A DNA stretch of 45,116 nucleotides from Lachnospiraceae bacterium (lineage in GTDB: Bacteria > Bacillota > Clostridia > Lachnospirales > Lachnospiraceae), in NCBI GenBank assembly GCA_014804245.1, contig JAAVAE010000057.1:1-45116 (forward strand). The letters are read 5' to 3'. The position numbers were made by a program, and so were the translations under genes. Shown piece by piece: positions 1 through 8,057 of this stretch. The notes under the pieces were generated by a model that saw only the letters and a program-made list of their open reading frames with translations, did no database searches and was not told where the DNA came from. The first letter of the stretch is position 1. Every line of letters starts with the position of its first letter.

Positions 1-1138
1 TATATATAAGCCTTCCAATCCTATATTCCTTATGCGGATTTTTCATCACATACCACAGAAATACTGTTTCTCTGTTTGCTACATAATTATCAGCAATAAA
101 AGTTCCAAAAACACCCGAAACATATCCATCTATTAGCAGTGCAAAATTATTTTTAGCTAATGAACCTACAATATTATGCGTCCACAATAACCTATAATAC
201 TGAGCTTGTGCCGGTTTAATCTGAATTACTTGTACTTTGCTGTCCTCTTTGATTTCGTAATCCCTAGGAAGCATACTGCAGTCAAGCGGCTCCAACTTGC
301 TTTCGGAAGGGCGCTTTATCTTTTTCCCATTGGCAAGTGCCGTAGCCTCTTCCTCCCGGTTTGTCGTAATATAGGCGTTCAAGTCTGCCCTGGTTCCTGG
401 TCTGCCGAATATCGTGTAGCCTACTGCTTCTCCAGCTTTCTTCTCCTGATAACAGAGGACTAACGCCTTTGCATTCATACACAAATCATAGAACTGCTGG
501 TGTCCTGTCTCCGGGTCGAACAGCTGATACTCCGGTTCCTTCCATGTCATTTTACCCTGCGTGTCGTAGAACTTCTCATAGCCGGAAAAGTATGTCGGCG
601 GATTGGCAATAACCAGCGCATGGGGATCATCCAGTACTTCTTGCAAATGCACCCACATATCCAGAGGGCGGTAACTCATTCCTTTCAGCAGATTTCTAAT
701 AACTTCTATCTGCCGGTTGATGTTGTCAATATGTTCCTGCCGCCTGAGGCGTAGGTCTGTGAGCATCTGATAGAAATAGTCGTTGCCTGCATTCTTTGAA
801 GTACGGAGGTATAACTGAGCATACAATGCGGTTGCAGGGTCCAGTAACTCCGAATCATCAAAGCCCTGTGCATGGATTTCCAGAGGCTCTAATGACTGTC
901 CGGTAATCGCATACCCAAGCACCGTAGACATCATATTGACATCGCTGGTTTCAATCTGCACTGCCTTGAACCCATTCTGCACCGCCAGATTTGCCATAGC
1001 GAATGTTCCAGCACACGGCTCCACGAACCTGGTATATCCGGACTGTGCTGCTGTCTCAATCAGCTTCACAAGAAAGCGCTGCTCTGGTGTTCCCAAGCAT
1101 CCCAAGAACATTGCTCCCGGATTCATAAAAAATGCCAT
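1..1138 (-). CDS. Phage N6-adenine DNA methyltransferase-like protein (3' partial)
   Basis: The reading frame starts at 1138 behind AAGGAG with a 10-base spacer. It stays open to the window edge, so about 379 residues are visible and the C-terminus is missing. Near residues 30-40 is VEPCAGTFAMA, which resembles the S-adenosylmethionine motif I (E/D-x-x-x-G). About 150 residues later comes ANPPTYFSGYEKFYD, an NPP-type catalytic motif of amino-methyltransferases. By family knowledge it should methylate adenine in DNA, possibly to protect phage DNA from host restriction; that role is inferred. It is the last visible gene of the leftward phage operon and is separated from the DUF488 gene by a strong terminator-like hairpin. 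No cognate restriction enzyme is visible, which fits an orphan or anti-restriction methylase. The exact family is uncertain. Confidence 0.75.
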   Translation of the reverse strand, partial: MAFFMNPGAMFLGCLGTPEQRFLVKLIETAAQSGYTRFVEPCAGTFAMANLAVQNGFKAVQIETSDVNMMSTVLGYAITGQSLEPLEIHAQGFDDSELLDPATALYAQLYLRTSKNAGNDYFYQMLTDLRLRRQEHIDNINRQIEVIRNLLKGMSYRPLDMWVHLQEVLDDPHALVIANPPTYFSGYEKFYDTQGKMTWKEPEYQLFDPETGHQQFYDLCMNAKALVLCYQEKKAGEAVGYTIFGRPGTRADLNAYITTNREEEATALANGKKIKRPSESKLEPLDCSMLPRDYEIKEDSKVQVIQIKPAQAQYYRLLWTHNIVGSLAKNNFALLIDGYVSGVFGTFIADNYVANRETVFLWYVMKNPHKEYRIGRLIY

Positions 1139-1242
1139 TTGCCTGTCACTCCTTCCCTTGTTTTGTTGAAAATTAACAAAAACCAAGGCGGCTCTCCCGA
1201 TATAACCCCGGGGATTTTTAATACCGTCTTGGCGAATTGCAC

Positions 1243-1275
1243 AAAAAAGGCATCGTACTCTCTGAATACGATGCC
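1243..1275 (-). terminator. Rho-independent terminator-like hairpin inside the phage operon
   Basis: GGCATCGTA (1249-1257) pairs perfectly with TACGATGCC (1267-1275) around a 9-base loop. The adjoining A-run at 1243-1248 gives a six-U tail for leftward transcripts. It lies between the DUF488 gene and the methyltransferase gene. A second small hairpin, TCCCCT-GGA-AGGGGA, sits at 1314-1328. The gene-free stretch 1139-1362 holds little else. Confidence 0.75.
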
Positions 1276-1362
1276 GTTGTTTTTGGACCGGAACCCTGCA
1301 ATGAGCAGGAACTCTCCCCTGGAAGGGGAACGTGTTACTTACAACCAATTCCGGAGATTATG

Positions 1363-1869
1363 TTAAAAACCTGCCATACCGAATAAACTCATTTGCTGGT
1401 AGCCGTTATCCTCTTCCTTTGCTACCTCTTTGGCAGGCCTCTTACTGTCTGCTTTTTCTTTCTTCTTTTCTTTCGGCGGTGTCGGATTGGGCAACTCCCT
1501 GATTTCTTCTCCCGTGTTCTCTGCCCACCATTCTGCAAAGATTGTTCTGTGGCACCAATATTCCGGCACCCTCACATCTTCATAACACAGCAGCACCAAG
1601 TCTTTCCCTTCGCTCTGTGCCCTTTCATTTAGCCGATTAACCATGCTGATGATTTTCTCTGTGCCAATCCCTTCCAGCTTATCATAATATGCCGACTTGA
1701 AACTCTCCAAATCCATATTCAACATATGTCCTTTAGGAGCTAGGGAGTAACACTGCTCTCTCAGTTTATAGCCTAGTGGAAATTTCGGTTGCCCTATGCT
1801 AATTCCCACCGGATAATACTTATCATTCAGCAATTCCTTATTGCTGTATCTGCTTACCCATATCGCCAT
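1363..1869 (-). CDS. DUF488 family protein
   Basis: The product is 168 residues. The ATG at 1869 is preferred over an upstream GTG because AGGAG lies 8 bases before it. Features visible: an N-terminal AIWVSRYS strand, a central segment LVLLCYEDVRVPEYWCHR, and WWAENTG. The combination LLCYE...CHR is the hallmark of the DUF488 family, which is widespread in bacteria and phages and has no established biochemical role. The C-terminal 40 residues are charged, rich in Lys, Glu and Pro, and probably disordered. It stands alone, with a gene-free region upstream and a terminator-like hairpin downstream, so it is likely expressed from its own promoter near 1904. Confidence 0.75.
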   Translation of the reverse strand: MAIWVSRYSNKELLNDKYYPVGISIGQPKFPLGYKLREQCYSLAPKGHMLNMDLESFKSAYYDKLEGIGTEKIISMVNRLNERAQSEGKDLVLLCYEDVRVPEYWCHRTIFAEWWAENTGEEIRELPNPTPPKEKKKEKADSKRPAKEVAKEEDNGYQQMSLFGMAGF

Positions 1870-2151
1870 TATATTCACTCCTTATCTGTATTTCCATAAT
1901 ATAATTATACTGTACAGGCGGTTCTAAGTACACTGAAATAGCCTTAATTAACCGATTGTTTATATATCTTTCAGGCATTGCGACAAGCCTTTTTTTGACC
2001 TGCCGCCTGCCTTCCAGAAGAAAAGCAACTGGTTATTTTTTAGGGGTGACATATGGTTTATTGGCTGATACCAGAATAACATTCTTATTTTCTAATGTCT
2101 ATCTACTCTTTTTCTACCTATGTTTTTTTGCAGCCACAGGGAGCGTTCAAA
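1870..2151. other. Gene-free phage stretch with a possible leftward promoter
   Basis: No open frame with a ribosome-binding site is apparent on either strand. A leftward -10 box TATAAT is at 1904-1909; the hexamer 17 bases upstream (TGTACT, 1927-1932) is a poor -35. The palindrome TGTACA overlaps the spacer. Such an arrangement would suit an activator-dependent phage promoter, and the ArpU-like gene lies immediately upstream. This is an inference. Confidence 0.4.
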
Positions 2152-2727
2152 TCATATTCCGAGCAGGTAAACAGCCACAATTCCACAAGCTATCCCTAAG
2201 TCCTTATACACCGTCTTATCGCTAACATTTTCTACTTCCGAAATCTCTTGTACCGTGTACGTTTTTTCCTCCATGTACATCATGCTCAGCTCCCTATAAC
2301 GGCGCTTCGCCTCTTCACTTCCGGACTTTTCGCACTCTTCCCGGTACATTTCAATCGCTTTTTCTATACGGTAAACACAATATAAATCCTCCTGTCTCCT
2401 TTTCTCCCCATCCTGAATCACCCTGTCTGACTTACTTACCGTCTCCTTGGCGCTCCCCATGAGGTCCTGTATAAATTTCCATCTAAGCTCAACCTGTTCC
2501 TCTTCCGTAAACTCGGCCTCGTCTGACAGTGTTGCCTTTATCCTCCGGTACGAGTTGAGCATCTTCTTGGTTTTCTTTACTTTATTCTCTTCCCTAGCCC
2601 GTTTCTTCTCTGCCTTGACCTGCTCCAATCTGAAGGTATGCACAGCCTCTTTTCCTGCTACGGCTGCTATCTGGTTGATCTGTTCCTGCGTTAGAACATA
2701 CATAGGTATTTTGTTATCTGTTGCCAT
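2152..2727 (-). CDS. ArpU/RinA-like phage regulator with C-terminal helix-turn-helix
   Basis: The start at 2727 is chosen because AAGGAGG lies 7 bases upstream; the frame extends further but without such a signal. The 191-residue product begins with a short region containing LTQEQINQIAAVAGKEA, then a long Lys/Glu-rich helical stretch (roughly residues 35-60). The last third has TYTVQEISEVENVSDKTVY, which reads as a helix-turn-helix of the sigma-like type found in ArpU/RinA late-gene activators. It closes the replication block, the usual position of such activators in Gram-positive phages. The precise family is uncertain. If the call is right it would act on a promoter downstream, for example near 1904 or beyond the window. 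Confidence 0.5.
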   Translation of the reverse strand: MATDNKIPMYVLTQEQINQIAAVAGKEAVHTFRLEQVKAEKKRAREENKVKKTKKMLNSYRRIKATLSDEAEFTEEEQVELRWKFIQDLMGSAKETVSKSDRVIQDGEKRRQEDLYCVYRIEKAIEMYREECEKSGSEEAKRRYRELSMMYMEEKTYTVQEISEVENVSDKTVYKDLGIACGIVAVYLLGI

Positions 2728-2811
2728 AATGTCGCCTCCTTGATTTTCTCGCAAATACGAGTTATAATCTTTTTAGGGTTTGAGTCGTCTCGCAAGGGGC
2801 GGCTTTTCTTT

Positions 2812-3093
2812 TTACCTGTGTTTTCTTTTGCAGGTGGTAATTTTTTTGCAAGTGGCAAAGTGCGATATATACCCATAACCGTCCGATAAATTCAGATTAT
2901 TATATATGGGGATTGCTGCTACCACTTCTCCTTTTGTAGTAACCACTCTGTCCGTAGCTTTTTCTTCTTCTAATGGCTTACGATAATTTATAATTTTAGG
3001 ATTGACCGGCATATTCTTGCCTGTCACTGTCCGAATCCACATAATATGACTGCCACAATATGCACATGTTCCGAACGAATTATTTGCCTGCAT
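2812..3093 (-). CDS. Small phage protein with putative zinc-binding ends
   Basis: This is a 93-residue protein of no recognised function. A CAYCGSH motif lies at residues 10-16, and HFATCKKITTC at the C-terminus provides another His and two Cys, so a single zinc site formed by both ends is plausible. The middle contains GKNMPVNP and KATDRVVTTKGEVV. A purine-rich GGGAGG lies 12 bases upstream of the ATG, with AGGA closer. It is one of a run of small genes between the DUF1351 gene and the ArpU-like gene, all leftward and closely packed. Confidence 0.6.
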   Translation of the reverse strand: MQANNSFGTCAYCGSHIMWIRTVTGKNMPVNPKIINYRKPLEEEKATDRVVTTKGEVVAAIPIYNNLNLSDGYGYISHFATCKKITTCKRKHR

Positions 3094-3113
3094 GGTTTCC
3101 TGATCCCTCCCTT

Positions 3114-3416
3114 CTACTTTTTCCTGCCTAATTCAATATCCTCTAATTCCTTAATTGAAATAAGTCTGCAATCAGGTAGCATTATCAGCGGTTCCCCTAA
3201 CACTACCTTTGTACCTTCAATGTGCATCTTAGGATAACTCACAATTACAGAACATTCTTGTGCCACTTGGTAATTCGAGTTGCTTATTATGCTCCGCACT
3301 CTCTTTATATCAGCGGCGCTTGTCCTTTTTCCTTTTATTGGAATTTTACAGAACTTTGCCTGCATAGCATTCTGCTCTTTATATATCCTTTCATACACAT
3401 ACATGAAATTTCTCAT
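3114..3416 (-). CDS. Hypothetical phage protein, 100 residues
   Basis: A basic protein that I do not recognise. Its N-terminal third is YVYERIYKEQNAMQAKFCK; the middle has ADIKRVRSIISNSNYQVAQE, and the C-terminal half (SVIVSYPKMHIEGTKVVLGE) looks like alternating beta strands. The start lies 11 bases past the stop of the preceding 58-residue gene, with AGAGG just upstream, so the two are co-translated or at least co-transcribed. Only genomic position suggests a role in the phage early programme. Confidence 0.55.
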   Translation of the reverse strand: MRNFMYVYERIYKEQNAMQAKFCKIPIKGKRTSAADIKRVRSIISNSNYQVAQECSVIVSYPKMHIEGTKVVLGEPLIMLPDCRLISIKELEDIELGRKK

Positions 3417-3426
3417 AGACCTCTTC

Positions 3427-3603
3427 CTAATCCTCTCTTGGCTTGTTGAGCAAATGTGCGTGCTTGATTAAGCACTCCTTGCAGCCACTTTTCTTAAATC
3501 CAAATTCACACTTCATTTCAATAGGTATAGGACAGAAATGAGAATTCTTTAAAATGAAATCGGCAAGTATGCCTACTAACACGCTGTTTTCTTCATCTGG
3601 CAC
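3427..3603 (-). CDS. Small Cys-rich phage protein (GTG start)
   Basis: A 58-residue frame begins with GTG at 3603, preceded by AGGAGG at a spacing of 8, and ends with TAG at 3427. The product is VPDEENSVLVGILADF followed by a Cys/His-rich second half: HFC, then MKC, then SGCKEC, then KHAH. Four cysteines and several histidines within 30 residues suggest a small zinc-binding fold. It fills what would otherwise be an empty 190-base gap in a tightly packed operon, which supports its being real. Function is unknown. Confidence 0.65.
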   Translation of the reverse strand: MPDEENSVLVGILADFILKNSHFCPIPIEMKCEFGFKKSGCKECLIKHAHLLNKPRED

Positions 3604-3608
3604 TATTC

Positions 3609-3920
3609 TTACCTCCTGTTTGCCTTTCTGACCTTTTCAATCTCAGTGAGGGAAGGTGTATTGACGCATTCCTTCATTCCCTCATACAATTCCTTTGCTC
3701 CCGGATTGCCTTTCTCTACTTCATCTGCTATGTGCCGCAGGACCAATACAATCAGTCCTGCGTCTGCTTTTGCGTATGGAGATATGGCATTAATAATCTT
3801 CTCAGAATAATGCTGCAACCCTCTTTCCACAAGTTTCATAGCCTCAGGTGTTTTTCCATCGGCAATCAACTTATTCCCACGGTCCACATAACTACTCATT
3901 CTCTCTTTTCCAAATACCAT
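3609..3920 (-). CDS. Hypothetical phage protein, 103 residues
   Basis: The ATG at 3920 has AGGAGGG 4-5 bases upstream. The product is predicted helical: SYVDRGNKLIADGKTPEAMKL, then HYSEKIINAISPYAKADAG, then a hydrophobic helix LIVLVLRHIADEVEKG. The hydrophobic stretch is short and amphipathic rather than a clear membrane segment. I do not recognise a family. It starts 9 bases after the acidic 226-residue protein's gene and stops 5 bases before the 58-residue gene. Confidence 0.55.
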   Translation of the reverse strand: MVFGKERMSSYVDRGNKLIADGKTPEAMKLVERGLQHYSEKIINAISPYAKADAGLIVLVLRHIADEVEKGNPGAKELYEGMKECVNTPSLTEIEKVRKANRR

Positions 3921-3929
3921 GATACCCTC

Positions 3930-4610
3930 CTATTCTTCCGAATCGTCCTCCGGCTCTTCATAGTTATAGTCATCGTCCTCGCTGTTTTCCGACTCTTCGT
4001 CCCTCAAGAGTTCGTCCGTGATGTCCTCCAGTCCTTCTCCTGGCTCTGTTTCTCCTTCTGGTTCACGTTCACTTGTCTCTCCCTCTGTGGCATCCACTTC
4101 TTTGAATTCTCCGTCAATTACTTCTCCTCCATTATCTGGTCCCGGCAACATCGGAATATTCTTGCTTTCACTAGAATTTGAGCTGGCAGATTCTTCATCT
4201 TCGATTTCTGCATTCTTATCCTGCTGTTGGAAATCCGAATCAAAAATACTCCTCTGTGAAGTATTGGCAATCGGTACCAGTTTGAACACTCCGGTTTCTT
4301 CATCCATTACCAGCTCCATTTCATTGTTGAAATTTCCAGATTTCTCATCATTAATTTTTACGGCTGATGTCACCTTATGCTTAAACTGAGGCTTGCTGAT
4401 TTCTCTTGTCTCTCCTTTTATGTCCGGATCGTAATTTGGAATAAATTCCTTTACCATCGTGACATCAATCCTCAATGTCATACTGCCCTCATTAGTTCCC
4501 TTTTCCTGCATATTTCCAATAAGTCTCTGGAGAACAAAGTTCATATCTTTTTTCATTTCCTCAAAGGTATCACTTTCAAAATCCAGTTTCTTTTCAAATT
4601 CTTCTCCCAT
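3930..4610 (-). CDS. Hypothetical phage protein with long acidic tail
   Basis: The 226-residue product has an N-terminal half of ordinary composition (TLRIDVTMVKEFIPNYDPDI, then HKVTSAVKINDEKSG) and a C-terminal half of almost pure Asp, Glu, Ser and Gly that ends EEPEDDSEE. Its ATG shares one base with the TAA of the DUF1351 gene (TAATG), so translation is coupled. Very acidic tails of this kind often occur in phage proteins that mimic DNA or bind single-strand binding proteins, but nothing here proves that. I do not recognise a named family. Confidence 0.6.
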   Translation of the reverse strand: MGEEFEKKLDFESDTFEEMKKDMNFVLQRLIGNMQEKGTNEGSMTLRIDVTMVKEFIPNYDPDIKGETREISKPQFKHKVTSAVKINDEKSGNFNNEMELVMDEETGVFKLVPIANTSQRSIFDSDFQQQDKNAEIEDEESASSNSSESKNIPMLPGPDNGGEVIDGEFKEVDATEGETSEREPEGETEPGEGLEDITDELLRDEESENSEDDDYNYEEPEDDSEE

Positions 4611-5746
4611 TATTCAATCCTCCCGTATTCAATTTCATTTTCTTTCATAAATTGAATCAACTTCTTTAACTGCTCTCTGGTACCTACTGCACAGAATTTC
4701 GTTCGGTACCGCTTTTTCTCCACCTGCTTTGGGGCAAACGGATCAACTACCGCTTCGTATGCCTGATGTTCTATGCTCTGGATTACCTTTCCCATTTCAG
4801 ATACTGGTGCAGATACGCTTTTCATATCTTCTGATACATTTTCGCTCCCACTTGATACGATTTCTACAGATTCCTCAACACTTTCCTGCTGTTTGAAAAC
4901 AGCTTCCTGTTCTGCCTTTCTTTGATCCTCCAGTGCCTTCTTCTTATCTTCCTCCACTTTGGCTCTTTCCTCTTCGACTTTGCGGCGTTCTTCTTCCAGA
5001 CGTTTTCTCTCTGCTTCTTCCTCCGCCTTACGTCTCTTTTCAACCTCCAGCTTTTCTTCCAAGTCAGACAGTCTCTTATTCTCTGCCAATGCTTTGCTGA
5101 GATCTAAGGTCTTGATATAAACATCCTTTGCATTCAGCTTATACTTGCTTTCCAGACTGTCGATTGTTTCCAAGTCAGTACGAACCTTTTCAACTTTTTC
5201 TTTCACTTCCGCCTGCGCCGTAGCCAGTTTATAGGTCTGATTGAGGTACCTGCTGTCAAATACCTTCTCAAACGGCAGAACCTCCGTTAAATCCCCAATT
5301 ACTTCATCATAGGATTTCTGGATGTTCTTCTTCTTTTCTTCCTTCTGTTGGTCCTCAAACTCCTTTACCTGCTTGTCAATGATGCCTACTGGCTTCTCAA
5401 TCAGTGCGAGAATATCTTTCAGCTCCGATTCAAATACATCATACGGTTCATTGATAATCTTCTTAACCATCTTTCGGCGTTCCTCAATAGCCTTTGTGAG
5501 TTTATTTAGCTCTGCCCTGTCTGCCTTTGCCTGTTTCATATTGTCTTCTGTATAGACAACATTCTCATAGCTGGCAATCTTTTGCCTTACTGCCGCCTCC
5601 AGTTCCTCCTTATTCCACTTAATCACCCGAAGGAAACCATCTTCCGTAGGATTGATAAGCCGGAACTCCATTTTTGCAGGCTGTGCTACTTCGTTCACAA
5701 CCTCAGCTTCCACCGTTTCCGTTGCCGTTTTATTTCTTCCTGCCAT
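4610..5746 (-). CDS. DUF1351 family phage protein (coiled coil)
   Basis: The 378-residue product matches the DUF1351 pattern. An N-terminal segment MEFRLINPTEDGFLRVIKWN leads into helical AELNKLTKAIEERRKMVKK and KPVGIIDKQVKEFEDQQ. Residues about 220-280 are a dense Lys/Glu/Arg coiled coil (RRKAEEEAERKRLEEE), followed by a linker and a small C-terminal domain with RYRTKFCAVGTREQLKKLI. DUF1351 proteins commonly accompany phage recombination genes; their activity is unknown. Here the gene lies just downstream of rusA and is translationally coupled to the acidic protein, which suggests a DNA-metabolism role. The family call is from memory of the pattern. Confidence 0.75.
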   Translation of the reverse strand: MAGRNKTATETVEAEVVNEVAQPAKMEFRLINPTEDGFLRVIKWNKEELEAAVRQKIASYENVVYTEDNMKQAKADRAELNKLTKAIEERRKMVKKIINEPYDVFESELKDILALIEKPVGIIDKQVKEFEDQQKEEKKKNIQKSYDEVIGDLTEVLPFEKVFDSRYLNQTYKLATAQAEVKEKVEKVRTDLETIDSLESKYKLNAKDVYIKTLDLSKALAENKRLSDLEEKLEVEKRRKAEEEAERKRLEEERRKVEEERAKVEEDKKKALEDQRKAEQEAVFKQQESVEESVEIVSSGSENVSEDMKSVSAPVSEMGKVIQSIEHQAYEAVVDPFAPKQVEKKRYRTKFCAVGTREQLKKLIQFMKENEIEYGRIE

Positions 5747-5757
5747 CTGTCTACCTC

Positions 5758-6219
5758 CTATATTTCATTTGATCCTATTACACGGATTGTCACATCCACC
5801 CTTGGATTCTCTGAATAGAACTTCCTTACCTGCGCATCTACAACAGCTGAATCATCATGGTATGCTATCAAATTCAAGCTGTCACATATTATCTTTCCGA
5901 TATTATCCCAATCCGGTTTCTTGGATGGTCGAATTTTATGTTCCAGCATAGCTTTCCTTTTTTTCTTGCTTACGGACATCGGAATGCCATAGTAGGCAAT
6001 AATTCTCACATCCAGCATTGCATCATTGCTGAACATTTTACCCTTCGCCGCCTGCTGGTACATTACCTTGACTAAATTCTCATAGCTTACCGTCTCTCCC
6101 GGAGTGTAGGTTTTCACATATTCTCCCATTCTAGAGAACTTCGGTCTTTGTTTACCAAACGGCTGTCCTGGTATCGAAAACTTAATTTGTTTCATAACAT
6201 CATCCTCTGTCAGTTCCAT
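5758..6219 (-). CDS. rusA: RusA-family Holliday junction resolvase
   Basis: The 153-residue product fits the RusA family, dimeric endonucleases that cut four-way junctions. Visible are the strand KFSIPGQPFGKQRPKFSR near residues 13-30, then the metal-binding block KKPDWDNIGKIICDSLN (101-117, with D103 and D105) and YHDDSAVV (120-127, with D122 and D123). These are the conserved acidic residues of the family. AGGAGG lies 4 bases before ATG 6219; an internal ATG (MKQIKF) eight codons later is an alternative start closer to the usual family N-terminus. It belongs to the leftward recombination/replication operon and would resolve junctions made during Bet/RecE recombination. Confidence 0.9.
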   Translation of the reverse strand: MELTEDDVMKQIKFSIPGQPFGKQRPKFSRMGEYVKTYTPGETVSYENLVKVMYQQAAKGKMFSNDAMLDVRIIAYYGIPMSVSKKKRKAMLEHKIRPSKKPDWDNIGKIICDSLNLIAYHDDSAVVDAQVRKFYSENPRVDVTIRVIGSNEI

Positions 6220-6227
6220 ATTACCTC

Positions 6228-6419
6228 CTACTTACTGTCAGAGACATCCTGTTCACTGTCCTTGTACACCTTCAAGTAATAATCCATCTGCTTTCCTGTT
6301 GGTGTCAGCTTTCTTTTCCCCGGTCCAACCGTATATCCATTCTCATGCAGTATTGCTGTAACCGTCTTTCTGTCCTCCAGCTTATTAATGCTGATTTCTG
6401 CCACCTTTTCCAATGCCAT
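6228..6419 (-). CDS. Small phage protein, 63 residues
   Basis: The start at 6419 is supported by GGAGG 9 bases upstream, embedded in the end of the dnaC-like gene. The sequence includes INKLEDRKTVTAILHENGYTV and a basic segment GPGKRKLTPTGKQMDYYLKVY. It looks like a compact winged or mixed alpha/beta fold that could bind DNA, but I do not recognise it. It lies between the helicase loader and rusA and is co-transcribed with them. Confidence 0.6.
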   Translation of the reverse strand: MALEKVAEISINKLEDRKTVTAILHENGYTVGPGKRKLTPTGKQMDYYLKVYKDSEQDVSDSK

Positions 6420-6423
6420 CCTG

Positions 6424-7284
6424 TTAATCCTCCATTAAACTCTTCATTTTGTCGAACCGTTTTTCTGCCTCCATCTCTCTCCATGATCTGCCAGCTATTC
6501 TTACCGGAAAACACATTTCAAATATCCTGTCATAAATTCTCTTATACCGGATGTCTGTATTCTCCTGCATCTCATTCACTGTCATATTTGTAGTGAGGAT
6601 TAGCGGCTTTCCTGCCCTATACCTGCTGTCAATGATGTTGTAGACCTTTTCCAACGCATAATCTGTGCTTCTCTCAGTACCCAAATCATCAATAATCAGC
6701 AGGCTCACGTCATTCAATCGGTTCATAATAAGTTTTTCTTCCTCTTGATTTCCCCATATATTCTGCAGGATTTTTACAAACGAGGTCATAATTACCGGAA
6801 TTGAACGGTCAAGCAGTTCATTCGCTATGCAAGCTGCTGTGTAACTTTTCCCTGTTCCAACTGGTCCCCAGAACAAGATTCCCTGCCTGTTCTTGTACAT
6901 TTCATCAAATGCATTTATATACTTTTCTATCAATGCGTAGGCTTTCTGGTTGTAAGCATTTTGTTGGAATGTACTAAGCCTAACCCTTTTCAGATTATCA
7001 TCGATTAGACTGCTGTCTCTCAGCATCTCAATACGTTTCATAGCCTGTCTTCGTTCTTCTTCCTCTTCTTGGTTGCGCCTTTCCTCTACTTGGCATTTAC
7101 ATAGACATCTGACAATCATTTCCTTCCCCTTCGTAAAATCAGATGCCGGGAGTATGGTCTGTTTTTTTCCTCTGCATTTTCCGCAATACACAAGTCCATC
7201 CTTCCCTATGTAATCGCCTATCTCCATTCGTAGTTCTACATCCTTTTGCGGTAATTTCACTATTTCTCCCAGCATATACATCAT
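6424..7284 (-). CDS. DnaC/IstB-type helicase-loader ATPase
   Basis: The 286-residue product has an N-terminal Cys-rich module (CGKC at 34-37 and CLCKC at 60-64), likely a zinc finger. A charged helix and a AAA+ domain follow. Walker A is GPVGTGKS (140-147), Walker B is LLIIDDLG (195-202), and a sensor-like LILTTNM lies at 228-234. This is the layout of phage DnaC-like proteins that load the replicative helicase onto the origin. Its ATG overlaps the stop of the replisome organiser gene by four bases (ATGA), so the two are translated together, matching their functional partnership. Confidence 0.9.
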   Translation of the reverse strand: MMYMLGEIVKLPQKDVELRMEIGDYIGKDGLVYCGKCRGKKQTILPASDFTKGKEMIVRCLCKCQVEERRNQEEEEERRQAMKRIEMLRDSSLIDDNLKRVRLSTFQQNAYNQKAYALIEKYINAFDEMYKNRQGILFWGPVGTGKSYTAACIANELLDRSIPVIMTSFVKILQNIWGNQEEEKLIMNRLNDVSLLIIDDLGTERSTDYALEKVYNIIDSRYRAGKPLILTTNMTVNEMQENTDIRYKRIYDRIFEMCFPVRIAGRSWREMEAEKRFDKMKSLMED

Positions 7285-8036
7285 CCTTTCCTGAATGGGT
7301 TTTCATCGTCTGTCATTTCTATACTGGCTTGAGGAGCGTTCTTTGGAAGATAATCAAGAAATGGTGTCGCCTCTCCTAAAAATGTCTTTCCATGCTTGAT
7401 ATACTTTTCTTCTGTCCTGTTACGCTGGCACTCATCTGCATACTTCTTGGCTGCCTCGCATAACTGCTCGTGTGAAAATCCGTCTTTGATCCTTGCCTGG
7501 TATTTTTTATATGCCTGAGCCTTGTCCGCTTTTCTTGGATATATCCTCCAAAACTCTTCAAAATCCGTAGAATAATTGCTTATTGCCTTATTGGATTTTG
7601 TCTGATCTGTCCCTTTTTCCTGCAATGCTATGACGCTTTTCTCTGCCAGAGCTTCTTTTTCTTTCTTGACCCGGTTGTAATATTCCCTCTGTCTGTCCGC
7701 CTCTGTGGATGATTTCCCGATAAAATTTTGGATATCCATCATATATATGGCCCCATTATCCAAAATCTCTATTAAATCTAAACTTTTAAACATTTCCAAT
7801 GCTTTTTCAACAGTACCAACTTGATGCCCAACGAGGGTGGATAAAATTTCCGGAGTGTATGGAATCACATTTCTGTACATAAGCTTTCCTTCGTTCTTAA
7901 GACTTCTCAGATATAGCTTTAAAAGAATATTGCTGTATATGTACCCATCCTTCATGCTTTCCAGTATCTTAATTTCATCTGAATCAAAAAAGCCTTCTTT
8001 CAGCTTCAAGTAGTAATATTTTTCATTGTCTGCCAT
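7281..8036 (-). CDS. Phage replisome organiser (DnaD-like N-terminal domain)
   Basis: The 251-residue product begins YYYLKLKEGFFDSDEIKIL, the signature of the phage replisome organiser N-terminal domain. A winged-helix region follows (PEILSTLVGHQVGTVEKALE, residues about 62-83), then a basic linker (DRQREYYNRVKKEKEAL), then a C-terminal domain with FEEFWRIYPRKADKAQAYKKY (161-180 region) found in many phage replication proteins. It probably binds the phage origin and recruits the DnaC-like loader encoded next. No iterated origin repeats are evident inside the gene by eye. Confidence 0.85.
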   Translation of the reverse strand: MADNEKYYYLKLKEGFFDSDEIKILESMKDGYIYSNILLKLYLRSLKNEGKLMYRNVIPYTPEILSTLVGHQVGTVEKALEMFKSLDLIEILDNGAIYMMDIQNFIGKSSTEADRQREYYNRVKKEKEALAEKSVIALQEKGTDQTKSNKAISNYSTDFEEFWRIYPRKADKAQAYKKYQARIKDGFSHEQLCEAAKKYADECQRNRTEEKYIKHGKTFLGEATPFLDYLPKNAPQASIEMTDDENPFRKG

Positions 8037-8057
8037 ACGTCTATCTCCATCTTAATC

